A stretch of DNA of 64,000 bases from NCBI RefSeq assembly GCF_000368785.1, contig NZ_KB849695.1:81982-145981 (forward strand), given 5' to 3'. Under the pieces are notes generated by a model. The model was not told where the DNA came from. It did not search any database and was given only the letters and a program-made list of their open reading frames with translations. The first letter of the stretch is position 1. The number at the start of each line of letters is the position of its first letter. Positions 49,403 to 57,270 of the stretch are shown in pieces. The translations under genes and the position numbers were made by a program. This stretch comes from Acinetobacter towneri DSM 14962 = CIP 107472. Lineage in GTDB: Bacteria; Pseudomonadota; Gammaproteobacteria; Pseudomonadales; Moraxellaceae.

Positions 49403-49759
49403 ATGAGAAAAACTGAAGTCTATCAAGTACGCTTGGACTCTCAAGAGAAAAAACAAGCCTTTGCTGTGTTTAAACAGTTGGGGATTACGCCTGCGCAAGC
49501 GGTACGTTTGTTTTTTAAGCAAGTCGTGCTGACTAAATCAATTCCCTTTTCAATTGAAAATCAGAATATTAATCTGGAACAATTGATTAAGTTACGCAAA
49601 TTAAAACAAGAGCAAAAAGCAACGCTAGTGGATGCAACCCCAAGCAATGAAGCATCTGTAACTGGCAATAATAGTGTTGAAGATTTTGAACTGGATGATG
49701 AACATCTAGACTTGTTTGATGAACTCAATGCAATTTTGGGTGAAACTGACAAAAATTAA
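49403..49759 (+). CDS. RelB/DinJ-family antitoxin-like protein, orphan
   Basis: This 118-residue protein begins like RelB/DinJ antitoxins, with KTEVYQVRLDSQEKKQAFAVFKQLGITPAQAVRLFFKQVV, a ribbon-helix-helix DNA-binding arm; residues above are listed in parts only for the motif (VRLDSQEKK, LGITPAQAVRLFF). It continues with a long acidic, helical tail instead of the short toxin-binding segment. DinJ is about 86 residues. No RelE/YafQ-type toxin gene lies beside it, so it may be a regulator or a relic. It is single-gene. Confidence 0.75.
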   Translation: MRKTEVYQVRLDSQEKKQAFAVFKQLGITPAQAVRLFFKQVVLTKSIPFSIENQNINLEQLIKLRKLKQEQKATLVDATPSNEASVTGNNSVEDFELDDEHLDLFDELNAILGETDKN

Positions 49760-49852
49760 CAGTGTTGCATTTTTAAACAATTCTTTAAAAATTTACTTTA
49801 AAAACTTAGCTATGCTTCATGCAAGGACAATAAAAAAGCATGGAGTATCGTA

Positions 49853-50296
49853 ATGATTGTAAGACGTGCCACTTTAGAAGACTTAGACCAGCTTGCTGTA
49901 TTGTTCGATGAGTATCGTCAGTTTTATGGTGCATCCTCGAATTTAAGCCTTTCAGCAGCATTCTTAAAACAGCGTTTTGAAAATCAGGAAAGTGTGATTT
50001 TCATTCATATCAAAGATCAAAAAATCACTGGATTTGTATTACTTTATTTAGGCTTTTCTTCGGTTGCCTGCTCGACCTACTATATTTTAGATGACGTTTA
50101 TGTCACCCCTGTTTTTAGACGACAAGGTTCGGCCAAACAGCTCATTGATACTGCAATTTTATTTGCACGACATGAAAATGCGCTACGGATTAGCCTTGAA
50201 ACACAAAAAAGTAATTACCAATCCCACCAATTGTATGAAAAGATGGGCTTTGTCAAAGATGATGAATTCCAGACTTATCACTGCTTTTTAAAATAG
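49853..50296 (+). CDS. GNAT-family N-acetyltransferase
   Basis: This 147-residue acetyl-CoA-dependent acetyltransferase opens IVRRATLEDLDQLAVLFDEY and carries the motif A segment YVTPVFRRQGSAKQLID, then a C-terminal YEKMGFV. It has a GGAG ribosome binding site at 7 nt. The substrate is unknown. It lies 93 bp behind the RelB-like gene with its own leader, so a functional toxin-antitoxin pairing is unlikely. Confidence 0.87.
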   Translation: MIVRRATLEDLDQLAVLFDEYRQFYGASSNLSLSAAFLKQRFENQESVIFIHIKDQKITGFVLLYLGFSSVACSTYYILDDVYVTPVFRRQGSAKQLIDTAILFARHENALRISLETQKSNYQSHQLYEKMGFVKDDEFQTYHCFLK

Positions 50297-50397
50297 TCAC
50301 CTGATCTGACGATTGCAGAGTTAGACAATGGATTTAAATTTAACCTAGCCCAAGCCATTGCTCATAAGCTATTGATGAAAGCTCAGCTAAACTCATG

Positions 50398-51120
50398 TTA
50401 TTCCATACGGCTTTTTGCCAACTCGACATGTTCAGGGCTTAAATACATCCATTCACCCACATCTAAAGCCAAATCAGTCAAGTTTAATGCACCAACTTGC
50501 TGACGATGTAATTGTTCTACTTTATTGCCCACTGCTGCCAGCATACGTTTAACTTGGTGATAAACACCTTGATGAATGGTCATCTGCAATTCATGTTCAG
50601 CAAGCTGTTGTACCTCTGTTGCAGCAAATGTCCCTGATTCATTGCGCAATGCGACACCCTGCTCAAGTTGCTGGATTTGTGTTGCATTAATCGGGTCTGC
50701 GGTGTGCATAGCATACACTTTTGCCACATGCTTTTTAGGATGGGTCAATGCTTGTAAAAACTGTCCATCATCCGTCAGCAATAACAGCCCTGTGGTGTCC
50801 TGATCTAAGCGTCCAACACACTGCAAACCACGATTCAGCAATACATCATCAAACAAGTCAAACACACTAAAATGATGGGTCGCTTGATGCGAACACTCAT
50901 AGCCTTGTGGTTTATGTAAGGCGATATAGACCTTTTCACGATATTGATAATTTTGCCCATACACCGAAAATTGCAAAACCGTTTCAGGCGCAATTTTTAT
51001 CGCGAATTTAGGATTGGTCTGGGTTTCGCCCATAATGGTGACTGCACCATTTTTAATGAGTTGTTGGCAATGTTTACGTGATCCAAAGCCTTGTGATTGC
51101 AACATTTTTTCCAACAACAT
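50398..51120 (-). CDS. rsuA: RsuA-family pseudouridine synthase
   Basis: This 240-residue enzyme has an N-terminal S4-like RNA-binding domain (LLEKMLQSQGFGSRKHCQQL) and the catalytic GRLDQDTTGLLLLTDDG, placing it in the RsuA/RluB/E/F group. RsuA modifies U516 of 16S rRNA; the length and VYHQVKRMLAAVGN motif fit it best. It is a single gene. Confidence 0.88.
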   Translation of the reverse strand: MLLEKMLQSQGFGSRKHCQQLIKNGAVTIMGETQTNPKFAIKIAPETVLQFSVYGQNYQYREKVYIALHKPQGYECSHQATHHFSVFDLFDDVLLNRGLQCVGRLDQDTTGLLLLTDDGQFLQALTHPKKHVAKVYAMHTADPINATQIQQLEQGVALRNESGTFAATEVQQLAEHELQMTIHQGVYHQVKRMLAAVGNKVEQLHRQQVGALNLTDLALDVGEWMYLSPEHVELAKSRME

Positions 51121-51279
51121 GATGAGCGACCTAATGATAAAAAGTATAAATATATTTGCTGCTATTCTAAACCAAATACACCGTAAATTCTGAACACATT
51201 GCGTACCTTGCCCGCTTGTAGTTCAAAACAGTTACAATAACTGCACTTTTCCAATTTATTTCCCCTTTTATGGATCACC

Positions 51280-51735
51280 ATGCTCTCTCAATTAGACCTT
51301 AACCTGATGGTGCTGATCGTTCTACTCGCATGCGGTATTTTTAGCCAAAATACGGCTGTGACCATTGCCGCAGCAGTACTGATTGTTTTTAGAATTACGC
51401 CGCTAAGTGAATTTTTCCCACTATTGCAGCAGCATGGCTTAAATCTGGGCATTATCATTCTCACCATTGGCGTACTGACACCTATTGCCAGTGGCAAACT
51501 TCCAGGCGAAGCAATTCTAAAATCTTTCCTGAGTTGGAAATCTTTACTTGCGATTGCAATTGGTGTTTTTGTGGCATGGTTAGGCGGGCGTGGTGTCAAG
51601 CTCATGACCAATCAGCCTGATGTGGTCGCAGGCTTATTGATTGGTACAGTCGCAGGTGTTGCTGTGCTACGTGGCGTGCCTGTGGGACCACTGATTGCAG
51701 CAGGAATTCTCACCTTGTTTATTGGCTATTCTTAA
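51280..51735 (+). CDS. DUF441-family membrane protein
   Basis: This 151-residue protein has four hydrophobic segments and the family-typical end [28 protein letters not shown], the UPF0756/YeaL type. Function is unknown. It is convergent with the MFS gene across a large inverted repeat. Confidence 0.85.
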   Translation: MLSQLDLNLMVLIVLLACGIFSQNTAVTIAAAVLIVFRITPLSEFFPLLQQHGLNLGIIILTIGVLTPIASGKLPGEAILKSFLSWKSLLAIAIGVFVAWLGGRGVKLMTNQPDVVAGLLIGTVAGVAVLRGVPVGPLIAAGILTLFIGYS

Positions 51736-51750
51736 CATAGATTTAGGGAC

Positions 51751-51826
51751 GCTTGGTTTAGATGGTTTTGCTTGAATTCATCGTCTTGTATCAACCAATT
51801 TCAATAAAAACCATCCAAATCTAAGC
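51751..51826. terminator. Imperfect inverted repeat between convergent genes
   Basis: GCTTGGTTTAGATGGTTTT (51751-51769) and its near-complement at 51806-51826 (ATCCAAATCTAAGC) face each other across a 36-base loop, overlapping the stop of the MFS gene. It may be a shared terminator or a small repeat copy. Confidence 0.45.
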
Positions 51827-52996
51827 CACTTTGCGAAACAAGATAGATGTTAATATCATTCCCATTGCAGATAAAACGGCCATTAAAATACCAACCCAAA
51901 GCCATGTTCCTGTGGCAGATACGATCGCTGCGACCACAGGCGGCAATAAAAATTGTGAAATTGCCGAGCACTGCAACACCAAACCTACGGTGGTACTAAT
52001 CGCAATCGGTTGTGGTGCAAAATTAAGTACTTGCGCAAATACCACAGCTGCGACTAAACCACCAAATAAAGAGAAATGGATGACCAATAAAAACTGCACA
52101 ATGAATGGTAAAACATCACGCAAAATATAAAAACTCAGTGCGCATAGCATCAATACCGCAAAACCCATTTGCATCAACACTTGCGCTCTCAGCCCACGCT
52201 GTAATAACAACCCACATACAAATGTACCCACCGCATTTGCCATTGCAACCATAGCTGTGAGCACACCTGCGGTTTGTAAAGATATTTGATATTGCTGATA
52301 AATGATCGGCAAAAAACCCACCAAACTGAACCACTGCCCTGCATAAACACCAAAAACCAAAGCCAATATCCATGCGGGTGGATGGCTCAAAGTGCTTTTA
52401 ATCAGTTCAAAGATGGCAATGGCTTGCGTGCTGATCTGCACACTCGGTACGGCTTTATAAATGATGATTGCGAGCGCAAAGGATAACAATCCAAAACACA
52501 TCCACACGCCTTGCCAATCCAAGATGGTCAGTAAAAACGGCGTACTTAGTAAACCAATACCCATCCCGCCGCCCATATAGGCACTCCACAGCCCCATTTT
52601 GGCAGGCAACTGCTCCACTGCAACCAGTTGACGAATAAATGCAGGGCCGCTGAGTGTAATCAGTAAAAAGCCAAAACCTTCAATTACACGCAGACTTAAT
52701 AGTGCGGAAAAGCTATGTACAAAACCACCGACAAAACTTGCACCTGCCAATAAAGACAAACCCAAAAGTACACAGCGTTTTAAGCCAATTTTTGCGGTAT
52801 AACTGCCTAGCAACAACGCCAAAGTCATGCCTGCAGCTTGTACTAAAGACAGCAAAAAGCCTGCCTGAACCAGACTAATTCCGAGTTCAGCTTGAAGGAT
52901 AGACACAGTCGGTGGCAACTTGCCAATATGCATTGCTGCCATAAAACCCGCAGCAACAATCCATAAATCCTTGGTCAGCCAACGTACCGAACTCAC
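51821..52996 (-). CDS. MFS transporter (CynX/NimT-like)
   Basis: This 391-residue protein has 12 hydrophobic segments of the major facilitator superfamily. The frame is open to 53020, but a GTG at 52996 has an AGGGAG site 6 nt upstream, so translation most likely starts there (VSSVRWLTKDLW). Its substrate is unknown. It lies 130 bp behind the MetR-type regulator on the same strand. Confidence 0.83.
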   Translation of the reverse strand: MSSVRWLTKDLWIVAAGFMAAMHIGKLPPTVSILQAELGISLVQAGFLLSLVQAAGMTLALLLGSYTAKIGLKRCVLLGLSLLAGASFVGGFVHSFSALLSLRVIEGFGFLLITLSGPAFIRQLVAVEQLPAKMGLWSAYMGGGMGIGLLSTPFLLTILDWQGVWMCFGLLSFALAIIIYKAVPSVQISTQAIAIFELIKSTLSHPPAWILALVFGVYAGQWFSLVGFLPIIYQQYQISLQTAGVLTAMVAMANAVGTFVCGLLLQRGLRAQVLMQMGFAVLMLCALSFYILRDVLPFIVQFLLVIHFSLFGGLVAAVVFAQVLNFAPQPIAISTTVGLVLQCSAISQFLLPPVVAAIVSATGTWLWVGILMAVLSAMGMILTSILFRKVA

Positions 52997-53126
52997 AGCG
53001 CTCTCCCTTAATTTTCGCAAGGCAAGCTTAGCAAGAACATCTCACTGTTTTTAGTGGAGATTTAGATGAGCTTAGTGTTTTTAGCAATTAATCAGCATCC
53101 TCTTTAAAATGCTGATTGTGCAATTT

Positions 53127-54047
53127 TTAACTCGAATAATATTGTGTGCGTTTTTGGGAAAATTTCTCTAATTGCTTCAAAAAGCCTTCAAAATAGCTCT
53201 TTTCTTTTTCTTCGCTACGATAACCCGCATACAAGGTACGGCGTAATCCTCCCGCAGCAACGCAGTCTAAACGACGTGAAGTTACCCAGCCTTTTTGCTC
53301 ATATTCATTCACCACCCAATCTGGCAATGCGCCAATCCCTCGCCCACTCGCCACCAGTTGAATCAACATTTGGGTTAAATCTGTAGTACGAATAGCTTTT
53401 GGCTGAATATTGGCTGGAATGAATAGCTTAGACATAATATCTAAACGGTGTTTATCGACAGGATAGGTAATCAGGGTTTCTTCTGCCAACTCCTGTACGG
53501 TAATGCGCTCGGCACGTACTAAAGGATGAGTATTTGACAACACCAAACGCGATTCATATTCAAAAATTGGAAAATATTCGATACCTTTTAAGGCAATCGG
53601 GTCTGCAGTAATCAATAGGTCAAATTCTGCGTTTTGCAATAATTCATGCGGATTGGCTTCAAAACCTGAAGCAAAATCTAAATCTACATCAGGGTATTGC
53701 TGACGATATTGATTCAGCAGCGGCATCAACCAGTCAAAACAACTGTGACATTCCGAAGAAAAAATAATCCGCCCCGTTTGCCCATGCACAATGCGGGTAA
53801 TATCGGTTTGGGTAATTTGAATTTGTGGCAAGACATCATCCGCCAGTTTCAATAAACGCTGCCCAACATTGGAAAATGTCACAGGACGACTACGGCGATT
53901 CACCACTTCTACGCCATACCAATGATCTAGTTCTTTGAGTTGATGAGAAATGGCAGATGGCGTCAGACATAAATCATTGGCGGCAGCAACCAAAGAACCA
54001 TGTTCACGCAGGGCTGATAGCGTTTTTAAGTGGCGAATTTCAAGCAT
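53127..54047 (-). CDS. metR: LysR-family regulator, MetR-like
   Basis: This 306-residue regulator closely parallels E. coli MetR in its segments: EIRHLKTLSALREHGSL, a helix-turn-helix with LTPSAISHQLKELD, the ECHSC motif in the effector domain and TYPVDKHRLD. MetR senses homocysteine and activates methionine genes. No metE, metH or metF is next to it here. A perfect palindrome lies 40 bp upstream. Confidence 0.87.
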   Translation of the reverse strand: MLEIRHLKTLSALREHGSLVAAANDLCLTPSAISHQLKELDHWYGVEVVNRRSRPVTFSNVGQRLLKLADDVLPQIQITQTDITRIVHGQTGRIIFSSECHSCFDWLMPLLNQYRQQYPDVDLDFASGFEANPHELLQNAEFDLLITADPIALKGIEYFPIFEYESRLVLSNTHPLVRAERITVQELAEETLITYPVDKHRLDIMSKLFIPANIQPKAIRTTDLTQMLIQLVASGRGIGALPDWVVNEYEQKGWVTSRRLDCVAAGGLRRTLYAGYRSEEKEKSYFEGFLKQLEKFSQKRTQYYSS

Positions 54048-54087
54048 TGCTTGTTCCTAGTTTTTCAAGTTATTGACTGCATGTTTA

Positions 54088-54097
54088 GACCTAGGTC
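54088..54097. promoter_or_regulatory. Perfect palindrome upstream of the metR-like gene
   Basis: GACCTAGGTC, a 10-base perfect palindrome, is centred about 45 bases before the metR start codon. Autoregulators often bind here. It does not match the TGAA-N5-TTCA consensus of MetR. Confidence 0.35.
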
Positions 54098-54330
54098 GCA
54101 TTTTTATTTTGCAAAATAAGAGACAAAGCCAAACATGATTCAATTTAATAATGAATTAATTTAATCTTAGCATGTAAATAATGAGTTTTCTTCATCTTAG
54201 TTTTTATTCGATGATATTTACTACGAAATCAATACAATTCCATAAAAATAATATGGCTTTCAGCAAGCATGTTTTAGGCTTCCAACGTGCAGAGCCAAAC
54301 TAGAATTGAAATTCTTAACCCAAGCCTCGC

Positions 54331-55314
54331 TTACTCCGACAACTTCTCTCCACAATGTGGGCAGTATTTATAAGGCTCCTGTTCTAAACGCAGCTCTTCT
54401 TCACGACGCTCACGAATTAACTGCAATAAAATATCTTGGGTTTGCTCAGTGTTTAAACCGACTTGTTTGCGTAAATCTTCAATTTTTTCTTGATCATTTA
54501 ACAGATCAATCTCACTATTTTGCAATAGCTCTCTAAATTTCAACCCTAAATGCTGCTTACGTTGTTCAAGTTCGTTGGCTAAACCTGTGGCTAAAATACC
54601 TGCAGGCAATGCTGCCAAGCCGACACCCAATACCGTAATTAACGCACCTAAAATTCTGCCCCAAGGGGTAATTGGTGTGACATCGCCATAACCGACTGTG
54701 GTTAAAGTCACCACTGCCCACCACATCGAAGCGGGAATTGAGCTAAAGGCTTCAGGCTGTGCCTTGCTTTCCACCACATACACACCTGCGGCAGACATCA
54801 CAATCATAATAGAGAGAATAAAAATGACTGCCTGAAATGATCCTTTTTCCCGTTCGATCACTCTTAATAAAATTTGCAATGATACAAAGTAACGTGTCAG
54901 TTTTAACAAACGCAGCAAACGTAAAATTCTTAGGAACCGTAAATCTAGATGCACAAAGAAGTTAATATAAGCAGGTAGAATCGCCAACAAATCTATAATT
55001 GCCCCACCGCTGGTAAGCCATTTTACACGCTGTTTCCACGGCGAAATAAACGGGTCTTTTTCGGCAATACTCCAAATCCGCAGCAAATATTCAAGCGTAA
55101 ACACTGCAATGGAAAAATTTTCAAAATGGTCAAAAAATACCTGATAGGCAAGATAGACATCATTCACCGACTCTAAAATAACCGCACTGGCATTGCCTAA
55201 AATCAGTAAAATTAAAAAATAGTTAATGCAACGACTAAACCATGTTTCATAGTCATCGTCGTGTAAGTTGTTATAGACAAATTTTCGAAATGTGTACCAC
55301 GGTGTAAATGCCAT
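54331..55314 (-). CDS. Voltage-gated-type potassium channel with C-terminal CxxC
   Basis: This 327-residue six-helix channel has an arginine/lysine-rich S4-like helix (LRFLRILRLLRLLKLTRYF), the pore loop with selectivity filter TVGYGD and an S6 segment. After a cytoplasmic coiled coil (REELQNSEIDLL, EERRE pattern) the protein ends YCPHCGEKLSE, a single CxxC like half of a zinc ribbon. The ion specificity is well supported; the role of the tail is not known. Confidence 0.9.
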   Translation of the reverse strand: MAFTPWYTFRKFVYNNLHDDDYETWFSRCINYFLILLILGNASAVILESVNDVYLAYQVFFDHFENFSIAVFTLEYLLRIWSIAEKDPFISPWKQRVKWLTSGGAIIDLLAILPAYINFFVHLDLRFLRILRLLRLLKLTRYFVSLQILLRVIEREKGSFQAVIFILSIMIVMSAAGVYVVESKAQPEAFSSIPASMWWAVVTLTTVGYGDVTPITPWGRILGALITVLGVGLAALPAGILATGLANELEQRKQHLGLKFRELLQNSEIDLLNDQEKIEDLRKQVGLNTEQTQDILLQLIRERREEELRLEQEPYKYCPHCGEKLSE

Positions 55315-55454
55315 ACCGAATATTATATTTTAAAGCTTACAGTGATGGCAGTTTAACCGAAGTTTTTCTCAAAACGATAGTATTTTATGTGACGTTAAGC
55401 GGGCATTTTTAATGCAGAATTGCAGTATAAGTCATCATTATCCAAATGACTAAA

Positions 55455-57167
55455 CTACTGAATAAACAGTAATGCTAAACGCACCTGATCATAGCCCATG
55501 CGTGGACTAGTCGCTTCAACAATCGGGCGCAGTTTAATTGCGCCATCATCGCTGAAGTGCTCTGCATTTTGACGCTTCATTAATCGCTTATAAATTTTAC
55601 GGACCTCTTCCACCACTTCTTCACCTGGATGTGCCACTGAAATATCCAGATTTTGTTCTTTTTGCAAACGTGCCAAATGGTTGATAATAGTTGCAGGAGT
55701 TAAACCTCGCTCTACTGCAATATCCTGAATATCATAACCTTCTTCAAATAAAGCGCGGGTTTCATCTAACGTGGCAGTCGCATAATTGGTTTTTCCACCT
55801 TTGGCAATTTTCTTTTCATTGCGCAAAATTTCGGTTTCGTTCAACGTGCCACCACAGTGACGAATAAATGCATTATGTTGTGGTGTTAAATCCATCAGCT
55901 CATAGTGCGTTTCAGCTTCTTCAGACAATTCCTGAAAACGGCGGTCAGCCTTAATCGCTAAACTGTCGAGTTCCAAAGCTTGGCTATTAAATCCCAATAA
56001 ACGCAAACCGCTTAACGATTTTAATCGTGACAACGCCACATAACCCTGCCCTTTTTCAAAAGTATGGCTAAGATTGATTTCTGCCGCTTCTAAGGTCATA
56101 CCTTGTGATTTGTGGATGGTAATTGCCCATGCCAAACGCAGCGGAATTTGCTGGAAACTGGCAATGGTTTTGCCTGCATCATTATCCACCGACCAAGTTT
56201 CAGGCTCGACCAGTAATACTGTGCCATCGGTCAATTTTACTTTAGGCAAAATGCCGTGATCATCATCTTCTTCAAAGCCAATCACTTCGCCCAAACTGCC
56301 GTTGATATAGCCCATATCGAAGTTGTTTTTAACAAACATCACTTTGGCATGTTTTTTTAGATTTAAAATTTCAGGCGCACGTACGGATGATTTCAGCGTT
56401 TCAATCAACTTTTCATTGCCATCACACACGGCATCAAACTGCTTGCTCTCAGTTTCAATTTCATTCAAATGCTTAAAGTTGATATTGTCCACATCCATAT
56501 TGTGCGTATATAAACGCGTGAAAGTGTCGCCAATATCTTGATGACGGGTGTGTTCCAAAGCCTGAATATGTTGATGATCAATACTTTGTACACGAATCGC
56601 ATTGAGAATGTCATTTAAGTAGTCATCGCCCTGACGGTGCTGCTCGGTTAAATAACAGACCCGAAATTTAGCTTCGACCCACGCATCTGACATAAAACAG
56701 AACTTGTCACGATTGCGCTCATCGTTTTTTCCCACAGGCGGTAACTGGAAAAAATCTCCCGCGACAATCACCTGAATACCACCAAAAGCGTCATCACTGT
56801 CTTTGAAATATTTTAAAACCTGATTGACCAAATTCAGTTGCTTAGCATGCAACATCGAAATTTCATCAATAATCAGCACTTGCGCATTTTCTAAATGTTC
56901 TTTGAGATATTTGCGCTCTTTCATATTTTTCAGGTCGGCATCGGACAAAAAATCTTTAATACCAATGCCTGCCCATGTATGAATGGTCATGCCATTCATG
57001 TGCGTTGCAGCAATGCCTGTAGATGCCGTAATTGCCACTGGCACTTTGCGCGCTTTTAAATAATTGATGTATTGATTCAGGGTATAGGTTTTACCCGCAC
57101 CAGCCGAGCCTGTTAAAAAGACATTTTCGCCTGCTTTTAAAAGTTTAAGTGCAGTTTCCTGTTTCAT
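55455..57167 (-). CDS. Pif1-like superfamily 1B helicase with C-terminal helix-turn-helix
   Basis: This 570-residue protein has Walker A TGSAGAGKT (residues 20-28), Walker B LIIDEISM, QLPPVG and the late motif TIHKSQGMTLE, in the order of Pif1/RecD2-type DNA helicases. Beyond about residue 470 it has a helix-turn-helix (YDIQDIAVERGLTPATIINHL). It likely unwinds DNA 5' to 3'. Bacterial Pif1 proteins are linked to G-quadruplex and stalled-fork processing. The next gene is 103 bp away, on the same strand. Confidence 0.9.
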   Translation of the reverse strand: MKQETALKLLKAGENVFLTGSAGAGKTYTLNQYINYLKARKVPVAITASTGIAATHMNGMTIHTWAGIGIKDFLSDADLKNMKERKYLKEHLENAQVLIIDEISMLHAKQLNLVNQVLKYFKDSDDAFGGIQVIVAGDFFQLPPVGKNDERNRDKFCFMSDAWVEAKFRVCYLTEQHRQGDDYLNDILNAIRVQSIDHQHIQALEHTRHQDIGDTFTRLYTHNMDVDNINFKHLNEIETESKQFDAVCDGNEKLIETLKSSVRAPEILNLKKHAKVMFVKNNFDMGYINGSLGEVIGFEEDDDHGILPKVKLTDGTVLLVEPETWSVDNDAGKTIASFQQIPLRLAWAITIHKSQGMTLEAAEINLSHTFEKGQGYVALSRLKSLSGLRLLGFNSQALELDSLAIKADRRFQELSEEAETHYELMDLTPQHNAFIRHCGGTLNETEILRNEKKIAKGGKTNYATATLDETRALFEEGYDIQDIAVERGLTPATIINHLARLQKEQNLDISVAHPGEEVVEEVRKIYKRLMKRQNAEHFSDDGAIKLRPIVEATSPRMGYDQVRLALLFIQ

Positions 57168-57270
57168 AAGACCTATACCATGATTGAACGGCTATAGCCT
57201 AACGAGTTTTGAGCCAAAAGTTAAGGCTCAAGTCCGTGAATACGACAACAGTTGTCTTATGACTTGTAAC

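Noticed and set aside
49403-50296. RelB-like protein plus GNAT as a toxin-antitoxin pair
   Set aside because: GNAT toxins pair with DUF1778-type antitoxins. Here the GNAT has ordinary family motifs, its own leader and a 93-bp gap.
53090-53117. Inverted repeat AATCAGCAT/ATGCTGATT after metR
   Set aside because: It has no T tract on the minus strand, so it was not called a terminator.
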